Assembly: GCA_937872225.1 (NCBI GenBank) | Contig: CALMRZ010000016.1 | Span: forward strand, 62,001-126,000 | DNA: 64,000 bases | Direction: 5' to 3' | DNA from: an uncultured Spirochaetota bacterium | Lineage (GTDB): Bacteria; Spirochaetota; UBA4802; UBA5550 | Shown: positions 8,801-16,237 of the stretch, piece by piece | Numbering within the stretch: the first letter of the stretch is position 1 | Layout of the letters: each line of letters opens with the position of its first letter | Translations under genes and position numbers: made by a program | Notes under the pieces: generated by a model | What the model was told of the DNA's origin: nothing | The model's input: only the letters and a program-made list of their open reading frames with translations | Databases searched by the model: none

Positions 8801-9994
8801 ATGGAACGTAATGTATATCTGGACAACAACGCCACGACAATGATAGCGCCCGAGGTCCTGGACGCGATGATGCCCTTCCTGAAAGAGCGGTACGGAAACC
8901 CTTCCAGCATGCACGCTTTTGGCGGGTCCGTGGCCAGGGAAGTGGCCCAGGCACGAATGAATGTGGCGAAGCTGGTCGGCGCTGACAACGATTATGAGAT
9001 CGTGTTCACCGGCACCGGGACCGAGAGCGACAACATGGCCGTCATGGGGGTGCTTGCCTATTATCATGACAGGCGCCATATCATAACCTCACGGGTGGAG
9101 CACCCGGCGATCCTTTCCCTTTACAAAAAGCTCGAGAAAGACGGGTATCGCGTGACCTATATTCCAGTTGACCACGCCGGCAACCTGGACATGAACGCAT
9201 TGAGGGGCTCTGTCGACGATGATACCGCCATCGTTTCGATCATGTATGCCAATAATGAAACAGGTGTGATTTTTCCCGTTGAGGAAATCGGTTCCTTCCT
9301 GAAGGAAAGGGGAGTTCCCTTCCACGTTGATGCGGTCCAGGCCGCGGGCAAGATCCCGATCGAAGTGAACAGGATACAGTGCGATCTCCTCACCATATCC
9401 GGGCACAAGTTCCACGCGCCCAAGGGCATAGGCGCCCTCTACGTGCGGCGCGGCACCAGGATGCGCCCGATACTCTACGGCGGCCATCAGGAAAAGGGGA
9501 GGCGTCCCGGCACGGAAAATGTACCCGGCATCATCGGCATGGGAACGGCCGCGGAGCTGGCATTGAAACACCTTCCCGATTATTCCACCAAGGTCAAGGC
9601 GCTCCGGGACAAACTGGAGAAGGGGCTGCTGACTTCCTTCAAGAATTCAAGCCTGAACGGTGAAGCGGGCAGGCGTGTCCCCAACACGACGAACGTGGGG
9701 TTCGGGTACATTGAGGGAGAAGCCATATTGCTGTATCTTGACGGCAAGGGCATTGCCGCGTCGTCCGGATCGGCGTGCTCCTCGGGGTCCCTGGAGCCCT
9801 CCCATGTCCTCAGGGCCATGGGAGTCCCCTTCACCTCTGCCCACGGATCGATCAGGTTCAGCCTGAGCCGTTATACCAAGCCGGAGGAAATCGATTATGT
9901 TCTTTCGGAGATGCCGGAAGTGGTGAATCGCCTCCTTGAAATATCCCCGTACTGGGACAGTGAAAAACAGGAACCGAAACCGATGAACCTGTAA
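8801..9994 (+). CDS. nifS: Cysteine desulfurase NifS
   Basis: A 397-residue PLP-dependent class V aminotransferase-fold enzyme that converts cysteine to alanine and a persulfide. YLDNNATT opens the protein. The PLP lysine is K203 in ISGHKFHAPKG, and the persulfide-forming cysteine is C326 in SGSACSSGSLEPSHVL. The short active-site loop and the NETG motif near residue 150 match the group I NifS/IscS type. It lies 27 bases downstream of nifU with its own Shine-Dalgarno, a two-gene operon. Sulfur from this enzyme goes to NifU and possibly to other thio-cofactors. Confidence 0.94.
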   Translation: MERNVYLDNNATTMIAPEVLDAMMPFLKERYGNPSSMHAFGGSVAREVAQARMNVAKLVGADNDYEIVFTGTGTESDNMAVMGVLAYYHDRRHIITSRVEHPAILSLYKKLEKDGYRVTYIPVDHAGNLDMNALRGSVDDDTAIVSIMYANNETGVIFPVEEIGSFLKERGVPFHVDAVQAAGKIPIEVNRIQCDLLTISGHKFHAPKGIGALYVRRGTRMRPILYGGHQEKGRRPGTENVPGIIGMGTAAELALKHLPDYSTKVKALRDKLEKGLLTSFKNSSLNGEAGRRVPNTTNVGFGYIEGEAILLYLDGKGIAASSGSACSSGSLEPSHVLRAMGVPFTSAHGSIRFSLSRYTKPEEIDYVLSEMPEVVNRLLEISPYWDSEKQEPKPMNL

Positions 9995-10001
9995 TACGCC
10001 A

Positions 10002-10031
10002 GGCGGCGTCCGATAGTTATCGCCCGCCGCC
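10002..10031. terminator. Two-part stem-loop between convergent genes
   Basis: GGCGGCG (10002-10008) pairs with CGCCGCC (10025-10031), and inside it CGATA (10011-10015) pairs with TATCG (10018-10022). It lies between the nifS stop and the end of the minus-strand gene at 10050. It has no T-run, so it may be a weak or factor-assisted terminator for both strands. Confidence 0.4.
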
Positions 10032-10049
10032 GTGCATGATGCGGCTTTC

Positions 10050-10811
10050 TTAACCAGCTTTTTTATCCGTCTGCCTTGAATCAAGCTGGTACATGATCGA
10101 GAAATCCACAAAGGCCTCGTAACCATGGCTGAAGGCGATCCTGTTCTTTTGGAAAAGTCCGCCGTTCCGGAAGGACATGCCTCCCGCGGTCGCGCCATAC
10201 CGGATGCCCCCGCTCGTGGAAAGTGTCACGTATTTCTTGAGGTCCACGTTTAGTCCCGCCACGAGCCCCAGGTCCAGGCCGGCAAGGTTGTATTTTGCTT
10301 TTCCATACTTATAGGATAATAGGGGTACAGGAATATAATACGAATATAATATCGCATTTGGTAAAGGATTGCTGTCAAAATAGTTGTAATTCGTTTTCCC
10401 GAAGAGATAGCGGACTCCGATTTGAGGTCCAAGCCAGAACTTGTAATAATCGTTTTTCGATACAACAAAACAGAACGTGTTAACAAAACTGAACCGGTAC
10501 AGGACCTGTTGAGAACCCTTGCTTATTGAATATCGATCCATGGTAATATTATATCGGTGGATATAATTTCCGTCAGCCCTTTCATCGTCGATGACCAGGC
10601 CGCCGCCGATGGACGATACATAGCCGTAATCCTGATAAATGAATGCGTACTTTTCATTTCGACCCTTTGTGTCAAAGGGTATCTCGTGATACACCATCGA
10701 TTCGCCTGTTGACGCGTTGATTGAGGCGCCGATGCTCAGGGCCATTGCCGGCCCTGCGCCGCATGCCATCAGTACGATCACTGACAGCGCATAACATGAT
10801 TTTTTGAGCAT
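10050..10811 (-). CDS. Exported outer-membrane-like beta-barrel protein
   Basis: A 253-residue protein of unknown function. Residues 1-24 are a clear signal peptide (MLKKSCYALSVIVLMACG, cleavage after AMA). The rest is a series of alternating hydrophobic/polar segments ending in aromatic residues, typical of a small outer-membrane barrel. A GGGGG ribosome site is 6 bases upstream. The segment VNTFCFVVSKNDYYKFWLGP resembles ANTFGFGF...RVWAGPQ in the protein at 55556-56194, so the two look like paralogues. The middle of the gene is more AT-rich than its neighbours. It is convergent with nifS. I cannot name a ligand. Confidence 0.7.
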   Translation of the reverse strand: MLKKSCYALSVIVLMACGAGPAMALSIGASINASTGESMVYHEIPFDTKGRNEKYAFIYQDYGYVSSIGGGLVIDDERADGNYIHRYNITMDRYSISKGSQQVLYRFSFVNTFCFVVSKNDYYKFWLGPQIGVRYLFGKTNYNYFDSNPLPNAILYSYYIPVPLLSYKYGKAKYNLAGLDLGLVAGLNVDLKKYVTLSTSGGIRYGATAGGMSFRNGGLFQKNRIAFSHGYEAFVDFSIMYQLDSRQTDKKAG

Positions 10812-11077
10812 AATAAACCCCCATGATAATAAATATTTTTTTCACGTAATCGCTCCAATGATTTTTAGAAGGTGTTACCCCGCACCGGTGATTGTAGTAC
10901 GGATGAAGAATAAGAGCAAGTATCTTTTCCTTTGTTACAAAAATAACGGGAAAATGATATATGGCGTTATGTGATGTTTTTCATGGGCTGATGAATGATG
11001 AAATTGTTCTTGTCATATCATTATTGCGGTCGTATAATGCTTTCATGACTTGAATCATTTGCACTAGTGAAGCCGGG

Positions 11078-11689
11078 ATGAAATTTCGTATCATTGTAAT
11101 AATAGTAATTTTGATCGTCATGGCTGCCGCGGTTCTGCATACGGTTGTCAGCTTTGTCTCCTACGGCGGCAACGCTGTCTCCGGTAAAGCCGACGCGGCC
11201 ATTGTCCTCGGCGCGGCGTCCTATGGCGACAGGCCGTCGCCGGTGTTCAGGGAGCGTATCAATCACGCGCTCTGGCTTTACCGGAACGGGTTTGTGAAAA
11301 AAATTATCTTTACCGGGGCCCGGGACAGCGGCAATGAGCCGCCGGCGTCAACCGTCGCATCCCACTACGCGGCCGGCCGGGGAGTGCCGATGGGGGACAT
11401 CCTCGGGGAGGACCGGTCACGGACCACGGAGGAAAACCTTTCCCGGGCCCGGGACCTGGCCGAAAAAAACGGATTGAAGACGTTCCTGATTGTGAGCGAT
11501 CCGCTGCACATGAAGCGAGCCATGAGGATTGCGCGGGACCTGGGCATGGCTGCACACCCCTCCCCGACCCCCACGACCCGCTACCGCGGTTTCATCAGCA
11601 GGATGCAATTCCTGGGGCGGGAGATGTATTTTTACGATACCTATGCCGCCCGGCAGTGGGCCCTGCGCGTTGCGCGGCATGTTCTATAA
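11078..11689 (+). CDS. SanA/YdcF-like (DUF218) membrane-anchored protein
   Basis: A 203-residue DUF218 protein. Residues 4-26 form one N-terminal membrane anchor, and the remainder should face the periplasm. Family motifs are AAIVLGAAS near residue 40, RTTEENLSRA near residue 112 and IVSDPLHMKRA near residue 136. SanA-type proteins affect envelope barrier function; the biochemical role is not settled. The following HAD phosphatase begins 26 bases after the stop, so the two are probably co-transcribed. The 266-base region upstream (10812-11077) is divergent to the outer-membrane-like gene and must hold both promoters; I saw no confident consensus in it. Confidence 0.8.
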   Translation: MKFRIIVIIVILIVMAAAVLHTVVSFVSYGGNAVSGKADAAIVLGAASYGDRPSPVFRERINHALWLYRNGFVKKIIFTGARDSGNEPPASTVASHYAAGRGVPMGDILGEDRSRTTEENLSRARDLAEKNGLKTFLIVSDPLHMKRAMRIARDLGMAAHPSPTPTTRYRGFISRMQFLGREMYFYDTYAARQWALRVARHVL

Positions 11690-11715
11690 TCAACATGGCA
11701 AGAGGGAGATGTACG

Positions 11716-12366
11716 GTGGAGAACAACCTGGCGTTTTTTGATTTGGACCATACCATACTGAGCACATCGAGCGGCCGCATCATGTTCAAGGGTTCTTACA
11801 AACACGGCCTCATCGGCAAAAAAGAGATCAGGAGTGCGATCCTGGTCAACACCCTCTATCGGATCGGCATCATCTCGGCGCAGAATGCCGTTTCACGCTG
11901 GATGAAATGGTACCGGGGCATGAGCGTGGAATCGATTGTCCCCATAGCCGCCGAATGGATTGAAGAGCTGAAGGGGCTGGTTCGGGAAGGCGCCCGGGAG
12001 GAGATCCGCCGTCACCGTGAAAACGGCACCCGCACCGTGATACTATCGGCATCGCCCGCGTTTATCTGCGAGGAAATGAGAAAAGAACTTGGGATGGATG
12101 ACGTCCTCTGCACGGAGCTGGAGGTCGCGGACGGCCGTCTCACCGGGAACCTCAGGGGAACCTATTGCCATGGCATGGGCAAGCTCGAACGGGCCCGCCG
12201 GTACTGCCGTGACCGGGGTTTTGCATTGGTGACCGCGCACTACTATGCCGATTCGATCGCCGATCTTCCGGTGCTGGAAGCGGTCGGCAATCCTGTGTGC
12301 GTGACCCCGGACCGGAGGCTGGAGCGGGTGGCGCGCAAACGCGGCTGGAAAATAGTCCGCTGGTAA
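11716..12366 (+). CDS. HAD-IB phosphatase
   Basis: A HAD-IB hydrolase of about 216 residues. Motif I is AFFDLDHTIL at the very N-terminus, motif II is VILSASP near residue 110 and the acidic motif is HYYADSIADLPVLEAV near residue 175. The pattern resembles SerB-like and CicA-type phosphatases. The GTG at 11716 was chosen because AGGGAG lies 7 bases upstream and places motif I at residue 5, as usual in the family. An ATG at 11695 in frame is the alternative. Motif I is of the same type as in the HAD-IB protein at 454-1155. The substrate is unknown. Confidence 0.78.
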   Translation: MENNLAFFDLDHTILSTSSGRIMFKGSYKHGLIGKKEIRSAILVNTLYRIGIISAQNAVSRWMKWYRGMSVESIVPIAAEWIEELKGLVREGAREEIRRHRENGTRTVILSASPAFICEEMRKELGMDDVLCTELEVADGRLTGNLRGTYCHGMGKLERARRYCRDRGFALVTAHYYADSIADLPVLEAVGNPVCVTPDRRLERVARKRGWKIVRW

Positions 12367-12437
12367 TCGGTTTTTCATCCGCCTGTTTTCTGAAAAAGTT
12401 ATTGTCAGACTGAAAATGGAGGAGTGTCTTCACGACC

Positions 12438-12821
12438 ATGGAAGTTATAAAAATCTATCTTGTCCCGGTGGCTGTGATCGGGGCTCTTCTCGTTCTCATC
12501 ATGTGGGACCTTGGTCCCGGTCCCTGCCTGGCGGCCCATGCCGTTACGGTGAAATGCGACGAAATCGGGAAGCGTTTCGATGATGTCCGCTCCGGCGCCA
12601 CCTACGCATGCCGGACCGACGCGGACTGCGGGTGTTTCGGACCGGCGACCATGAAATCACCCTGCGGCGGACTGGCCGACAAGAAAACAGCCGATCGCCT
12701 TCGGGCCATTGCGCAGGAATTCCGCAGCGCCGGGTGCGATCTGAAGGTCCGGTGCGGGCCGTGGTACTGTAAACCGGTCTGCGAGAAGGGGATCTGCATG
12801 AATAAAAGGCAGATACAGTAA
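12438..12821 (+). CDS. Small Cys-rich exported or membrane-anchored protein
   Basis: A 127-residue protein of unknown function. Residues 5-24 are a hydrophobic N-terminal segment that could be a signal anchor. The rest carries about ten cysteines in spaced pairs (YACRTDADCGCFG near residue 57, PCGG near 75, then C-WYC-VC-GIC towards the end), as expected for a disulfide-bonded extracytoplasmic domain. A GGAGGAG lies upstream but about 15 bases from the ATG, so the start is not firmly fixed. It sits between a phosphatase and a lipoprotein gene, with no operon-level clue to its job. Confidence 0.6.
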   Translation: MEVIKIYLVPVAVIGALLVLIMWDLGPGPCLAAHAVTVKCDEIGKRFDDVRSGATYACRTDADCGCFGPATMKSPCGGLADKKTADRLRAIAQEFRSAGCDLKVRCGPWYCKPVCEKGICMNKRQIQ

Positions 12822-12918
12822 CGCGTGATGGCGGCCTTATCCATGCCGTGCCGGATAATTTTTCGAGAACTAAAGCGGCCCTGTCCCGTCAAATATCATA
12901 TAATGAGGAGGAGTCGCC

Positions 12919-13824
12919 ATGAATAATTTCGGAATTCCTGCTGTGATACTGGTATGCGCGCTGGCCTTGTTCCCGTCGTTATCATGCAAAAAAGCCGAAT
13001 CTCCACGGGAACCCGAAGCGCCGGCTGCACTGGAGGAAAAGAGCGCCGTCCGGGAGCAGGCTGCAGACATTGCCGATGAAACGGCAGGGAAGAGAGAGCG
13101 TGAGGCGGCCGCCGGTGAAAAAGACGGCGGGAGAGGGGGGCTCATCGGGCATTTTCTCGCCCCCATGGAATTTGCGAAGGAGCGGCTCCTGGAATACCGG
13201 GTCGACCTGACCTATGAAAGCGGCGACCTGCCTGCATCACGGCGGGATCTGCTGGGGATCGTGGCGAAATACGGCTTCGTCAAGCAGGCCGGCACCTCCC
13301 TGGAAGACCAGCCGCCGACCGTCGTGTCCGATCTGCTGATCAAATCGGATAAGATCTACGAAGCCCTCCAGGACCTTGACCGGGTGGGCAGGCTGGTTTC
13401 CGAGAACATCAGCGTGACTGACCATACCGAGGAGATGGCCCTCCAGGAGCGGACGGTCAAGCGTGAACAGCTCCGGATTGCCCGGAAGAACGCCGCCGCG
13501 GGCCAGGTGGCGCCGGCCGTGAAGAGCTGGAGCGAAATAGACAATTCCCTGACCCAGAGCGAGGACCGCCTGGACACGGCCGAGCACGGTAAATGGAAGA
13601 TCCGCGACAAGGTCGCCTGGGCGTGGGTCCACGTTAACCTGAAGGGGCCGGACCGCATCACGGTGCCTGATTACCTCAACGCAGTAGTCGGCATGGTGAA
13701 TTTTTTATTGAGGCTTCTGTGGGTCGTCATATACCTCCTTCCCCTGGCCGCCATTGCCGGGCTGATCATTTGGAAGCGTAAGGCCATTGCGGCCTTTTTC
13801 AGGAGAAAGAAAAAGGCTGAATAG
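12919..13824 (+). CDS. DUF4349-type lipoprotein with C-terminal membrane segment
   Basis: A 301-residue predicted lipoprotein. The lipobox (FPSLSC) puts the acylated Cys at residue 23, followed by a Glu/Ala-rich linker to about residue 75. The middle (85-245) has the DUF4349 pattern: an initial beta segment (LEYRVDLTYES) and a long helical coiled-coil stretch. Residues ~255-280 are one transmembrane helix, then a Lys/Arg-rich tail (KRKAIAAFFRRKKKAE). DUF4349 proteins are common lipoproteins of unknown function. A strong AGGAGGAG site is 7 bases before the ATG. A perfect 15-bp hairpin follows the stop. Confidence 0.75.
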   Translation: MNNFGIPAVILVCALALFPSLSCKKAESPREPEAPAALEEKSAVREQAADIADETAGKREREAAAGEKDGGRGGLIGHFLAPMEFAKERLLEYRVDLTYESGDLPASRRDLLGIVAKYGFVKQAGTSLEDQPPTVVSDLLIKSDKIYEALQDLDRVGRLVSENISVTDHTEEMALQERTVKREQLRIARKNAAAGQVAPAVKSWSEIDNSLTQSEDRLDTAEHGKWKIRDKVAWAWVHVNLKGPDRITVPDYLNAVVGMVNFLLRLLWVVIYLLPLAAIAGLIIWKRKAIAAFFRRKKKAE

Positions 13825-13831
13825 CGAAAAA

Positions 13832-13869
13832 CCCGGCGTCATTCCGGCCTTGTACGGAATGACGCCGGG
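13832..13869. terminator. Perfect 15-bp stem-loop after the DUF4349 gene
   Basis: CCCGGCGTCATTCCG (13832-13846) is the exact reverse complement of 13855-13869, with an 8-base loop. The A-run is on the upstream side, so the T-run needed for intrinsic termination exists only on the minus strand. On the plus strand it may act as an RNA-stabilising 3' structure. Confidence 0.5.
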
Positions 13870-13971
13870 AGGGGAAATGCGGAACATCAGGATGCCGGAT
13901 GAATTAGGATGATAATTTATGCCTGTCCGTCCGATTAATTAATCGGAGCCTCACGGATGAGGAGGATGGCC

Positions 13972-14142
13972 ATGTTGAGAAAAAACACCGTTATTCATAT
14001 CCTGGACGCCTGCGACAGGATCCTCTTCAGCAGGGACGATGCCGATGACATCCGTTTCATCCTGGAACATGTATCGGAAGAGCAGGCGAACCGGTGCTAC
14101 CGGGCCTATCTGACCGAAATAGTACGGCAGTGCAGAGTGTAG
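13972..14142 (+). CDS. Small hypothetical protein (56 aa)
   Basis: A short open frame with a near-ideal GAGGAGG six bases before the ATG at 13972; in-frame ATGs at 13957 and 13966 overlap or abut that site and are less likely. The product (MLRKNTVIHILDACDRI onwards) is a charged, probably helical soluble protein with two Cys and no recognisable domain. It stands alone between the DUF4349 lipoprotein gene and a methyltransferase gene. The ribosome site is the main support. Confidence 0.42.
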   Translation: MLRKNTVIHILDACDRILFSRDDADDIRFILEHVSEEQANRCYRAYLTEIVRQCRV

Positions 14143-14290
14143 TGATTTTTTCAATTATGAACGCCCACTCTTCCTGCTGATTCTTGCCGATAATTGCATG
14201 GCCTGTAATTACTCCCCCGCTTTAATTATTTGTATTGCAAAAATAGTTGTCCCCATTACATTGTGATTCAATAACGCAGGGGATAACGCC

Positions 14291-15292
14291 ATGCCTGAAA
14301 GAAATACCGCGCCAATGATTGACGGACCGGACCAGATTATAGAAATGGTTTCAGCTTTCCAGAAAAGCAGGATCATACTTACCGCGTTCGAATTGGACGT
14401 TTTTACCGTTATCGGCAGCGGTCCCATGACATCAGCCGAGGTGGCGGAAGCCGTCAGGGCGGACCCCCGGGGCACCGACCGGCTCCTCAATGCCCTGTGC
14501 GCCCTCGGGTTTCTCAACAAGGAAAAGGGGCGCTTCGTGAATACCGCCCTTTCCCTCCGGTACCTGGTGAAGGGTTCGGAGGACTACCTTTCGCGCATCG
14601 GCCATTCGCTGAACCTGTACCGCTCCTGGGGAAGCCTGACCGACGCGGTACGGGCGGGAAAAACGGTCCTCGCCCGGGAGTACGACCCGGTTTCCCTCGG
14701 TCATTTCATCGAGGCGATGCATCACCGCGCCAAAAAGACAGCGGAGCGCCTGGTGTCGCACCTGGACCTGTCGGGAGTCCGGCGGGTCCTTGACGTGGGA
14801 GGCGGATCCGGCGTGTACTCCATGGCCTTTGTCCGGGCGAAGCCGGGCCTGCAGGCCGTGGTGCTCGACCTCCCCCGGGTGACGGAGCTCACAAGAAAAT
14901 ATATCGACGAGGCCGGCCTTTCCGACTGCATAACGACCATGGACGGCGACTATAACACCGGTGATTTCGGGACCGGTTTTGACCTGGTCTTCATGTCGGC
15001 CATCGTTCATATAAATTCCTACGATGAGAATGTCGCCCTCATGGCCCGGGCGTTCCGGTCGCTGAACCCCGGCGGCATGATCGTGATCCAGGACCACATC
15101 ATGGAAAATGACCGGACGGCCCCCGTGCGGGGCGCCCTGTTCGCCCTCAACATGCTGGTGAACACGCAGAGCGGCGATACCTTCACGGAAGAGGAAATGC
15201 GTGAGTGGCTTGAAAAGGCCGGCTGTGTCGATATCAGGAGAATACCGACAGGAATGGAAAATGATCTGATGACCGGCATAAGACCGGCATGA
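14291..15292 (+). CDS. Class I SAM-dependent O-methyltransferase-like protein
   Basis: A 333-residue two-domain methyltransferase. Residues 10-100 form a winged-helix dimerisation domain (TSAEVAEAVRADPRGTDRLLNAL) like that of plant and bacterial O-methyltransferases (AdoMet_MTase family 2). Residues ~155-330 carry the SAM-binding fold: VLDVGGGSGVYSMAF near residue 160, then FMSAIVHINS and NPGGMIVIQDHIM. The latter regions hold the catalytic His in true O-methyltransferases; here HI in SAIVHINS is in the expected place. Small-molecule hydroxyl methylation is likely, substrate unknown. The rhomboid gene follows after 16 bases. Confidence 0.82.
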   Translation: MPERNTAPMIDGPDQIIEMVSAFQKSRIILTAFELDVFTVIGSGPMTSAEVAEAVRADPRGTDRLLNALCALGFLNKEKGRFVNTALSLRYLVKGSEDYLSRIGHSLNLYRSWGSLTDAVRAGKTVLAREYDPVSLGHFIEAMHHRAKKTAERLVSHLDLSGVRRVLDVGGGSGVYSMAFVRAKPGLQAVVLDLPRVTELTRKYIDEAGLSDCITTMDGDYNTGDFGTGFDLVFMSAIVHINSYDENVALMARAFRSLNPGGMIVIQDHIMENDRTAPVRGALFALNMLVNTQSGDTFTEEEMREWLEKAGCVDIRRIPTGMENDLMTGIRPA

Positions 15293-15308
15293 TTGATGCG
15301 CCCGTGAT

Positions 15309-15956
15309 ATGAACCACCCCTATGTTACCTTCGCCATCATTGGCTTCACCGCGGCGGCTTCGATCGCCGGTTTCGGGAACAGGGGCCTTTTCGAAAAGAA
15401 CCTCTTCTCCGTACGGGCGATCCTGGTTGACAGGGAAGTGTACCGCCTTGTCACCTCGCAGCTGTTCCACGCCAACTGGGCGCACCTCCTCTTTAACATG
15501 ATAAGCCTATACTCCTTCGGCGATATCATTGAGCGGAATTTCGGTCCGGGACTGACCGCCGCGTTATACGGGGCCGGAGCGCTGTGCGGCGACCTCGTTG
15601 CCCTGGCCATAAGAAGAAAGAACATGAATTATTCCGCTGTCGGGGCTTCGGGGGCCGTTTGCGCCGTTATCTTCTCGTCTATATTCCTCCTCCCCGGCGG
15701 GAGCATCTATATCCTGCCCTTTCCCGTCCCGCTTCCTTCCTGGGTCTACGGGGTCCTCTTCATGGTGATATCACTGTACGGCCTGGGGAGAGGGGGATCG
15801 CTGATAGGACATGACGCGCATATCGGAGGGGCCCTTGCCGGCATCATCGGCGCAGTCGCGCAGCGGCCGTCAGTGGTGTATGAGAATTACATCCTCCTGA
15901 CGGCCCTGACCGTGCCGGTTGTTATCCTGCTCGTGTATTATATCAGGAAGGCATGA
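15309..15956 (+). CDS. Rhomboid-family intramembrane serine protease
   Basis: A 215-residue membrane protein with six predicted helices. The catalytic dyad is intact: S114 in VGASGAV and H171 in GHDAHIGGALAG. HANWAHLLFNM near residue 56 is the usual rhomboid HxxxxHxxxN motif of helix 2. It cleaves other membrane proteins within the bilayer; the substrate is not predictable. It lies just downstream of the methyltransferase gene and is the last plus-strand gene before a block of minus-strand signalling genes. Confidence 0.88.
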   Translation: MNHPYVTFAIIGFTAAASIAGFGNRGLFEKNLFSVRAILVDREVYRLVTSQLFHANWAHLLFNMISLYSFGDIIERNFGPGLTAALYGAGALCGDLVALAIRRKNMNYSAVGASGAVCAVIFSSIFLLPGGSIYILPFPVPLPSWVYGVLFMVISLYGLGRGGSLIGHDAHIGGALAGIIGAVAQRPSVVYENYILLTALTVPVVILLVYYIRKA

Positions 15957-16237
15957 ACGCATAGCGGCCGCGCGTACGGTCGATGGGACCGCTTCGCATG
16001 GCGCGCCGTCAGGCGATTTTATGGGCCCGGGTCTTTGCGCCCATGCAATAACGGATGGCTTCTTCTTCGGTCCTGTAGATTTTCAGCATGCACCCCGCGT
16101 TGATGTCATTTCTATCTATTTCGACATTTAGTGAAAATAATCATAAATTTTATTTTGTCAAGAAATAATAGTATGTCACATTAGAAAAGTACGGAAATTC
16201 ATTATCGCGCATAACGGACAGGTAACGCTTTTCGGGG
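15957..16237. other. Convergent intergenic region with a mini-ORF
   Basis: 281 bases between the rhomboid stop and the 3' end of a minus-strand kinase. The left half is GC-rich and holds a 26-codon minus-strand frame (16009-16089) starting MLKIYRTEEEAIRYC, which has no ribosome site. The right half (16130-16200) is AT-rich. I see no clear terminator. Confidence 0.4.

Noticed and set aside
7928-9994. A nitrogen-fixation locus, because of NifU and NifS
   Set aside because: No nifH, nifD, nifK or other nif genes are nearby. Many non-fixing bacteria use this pair for general Fe-S assembly.
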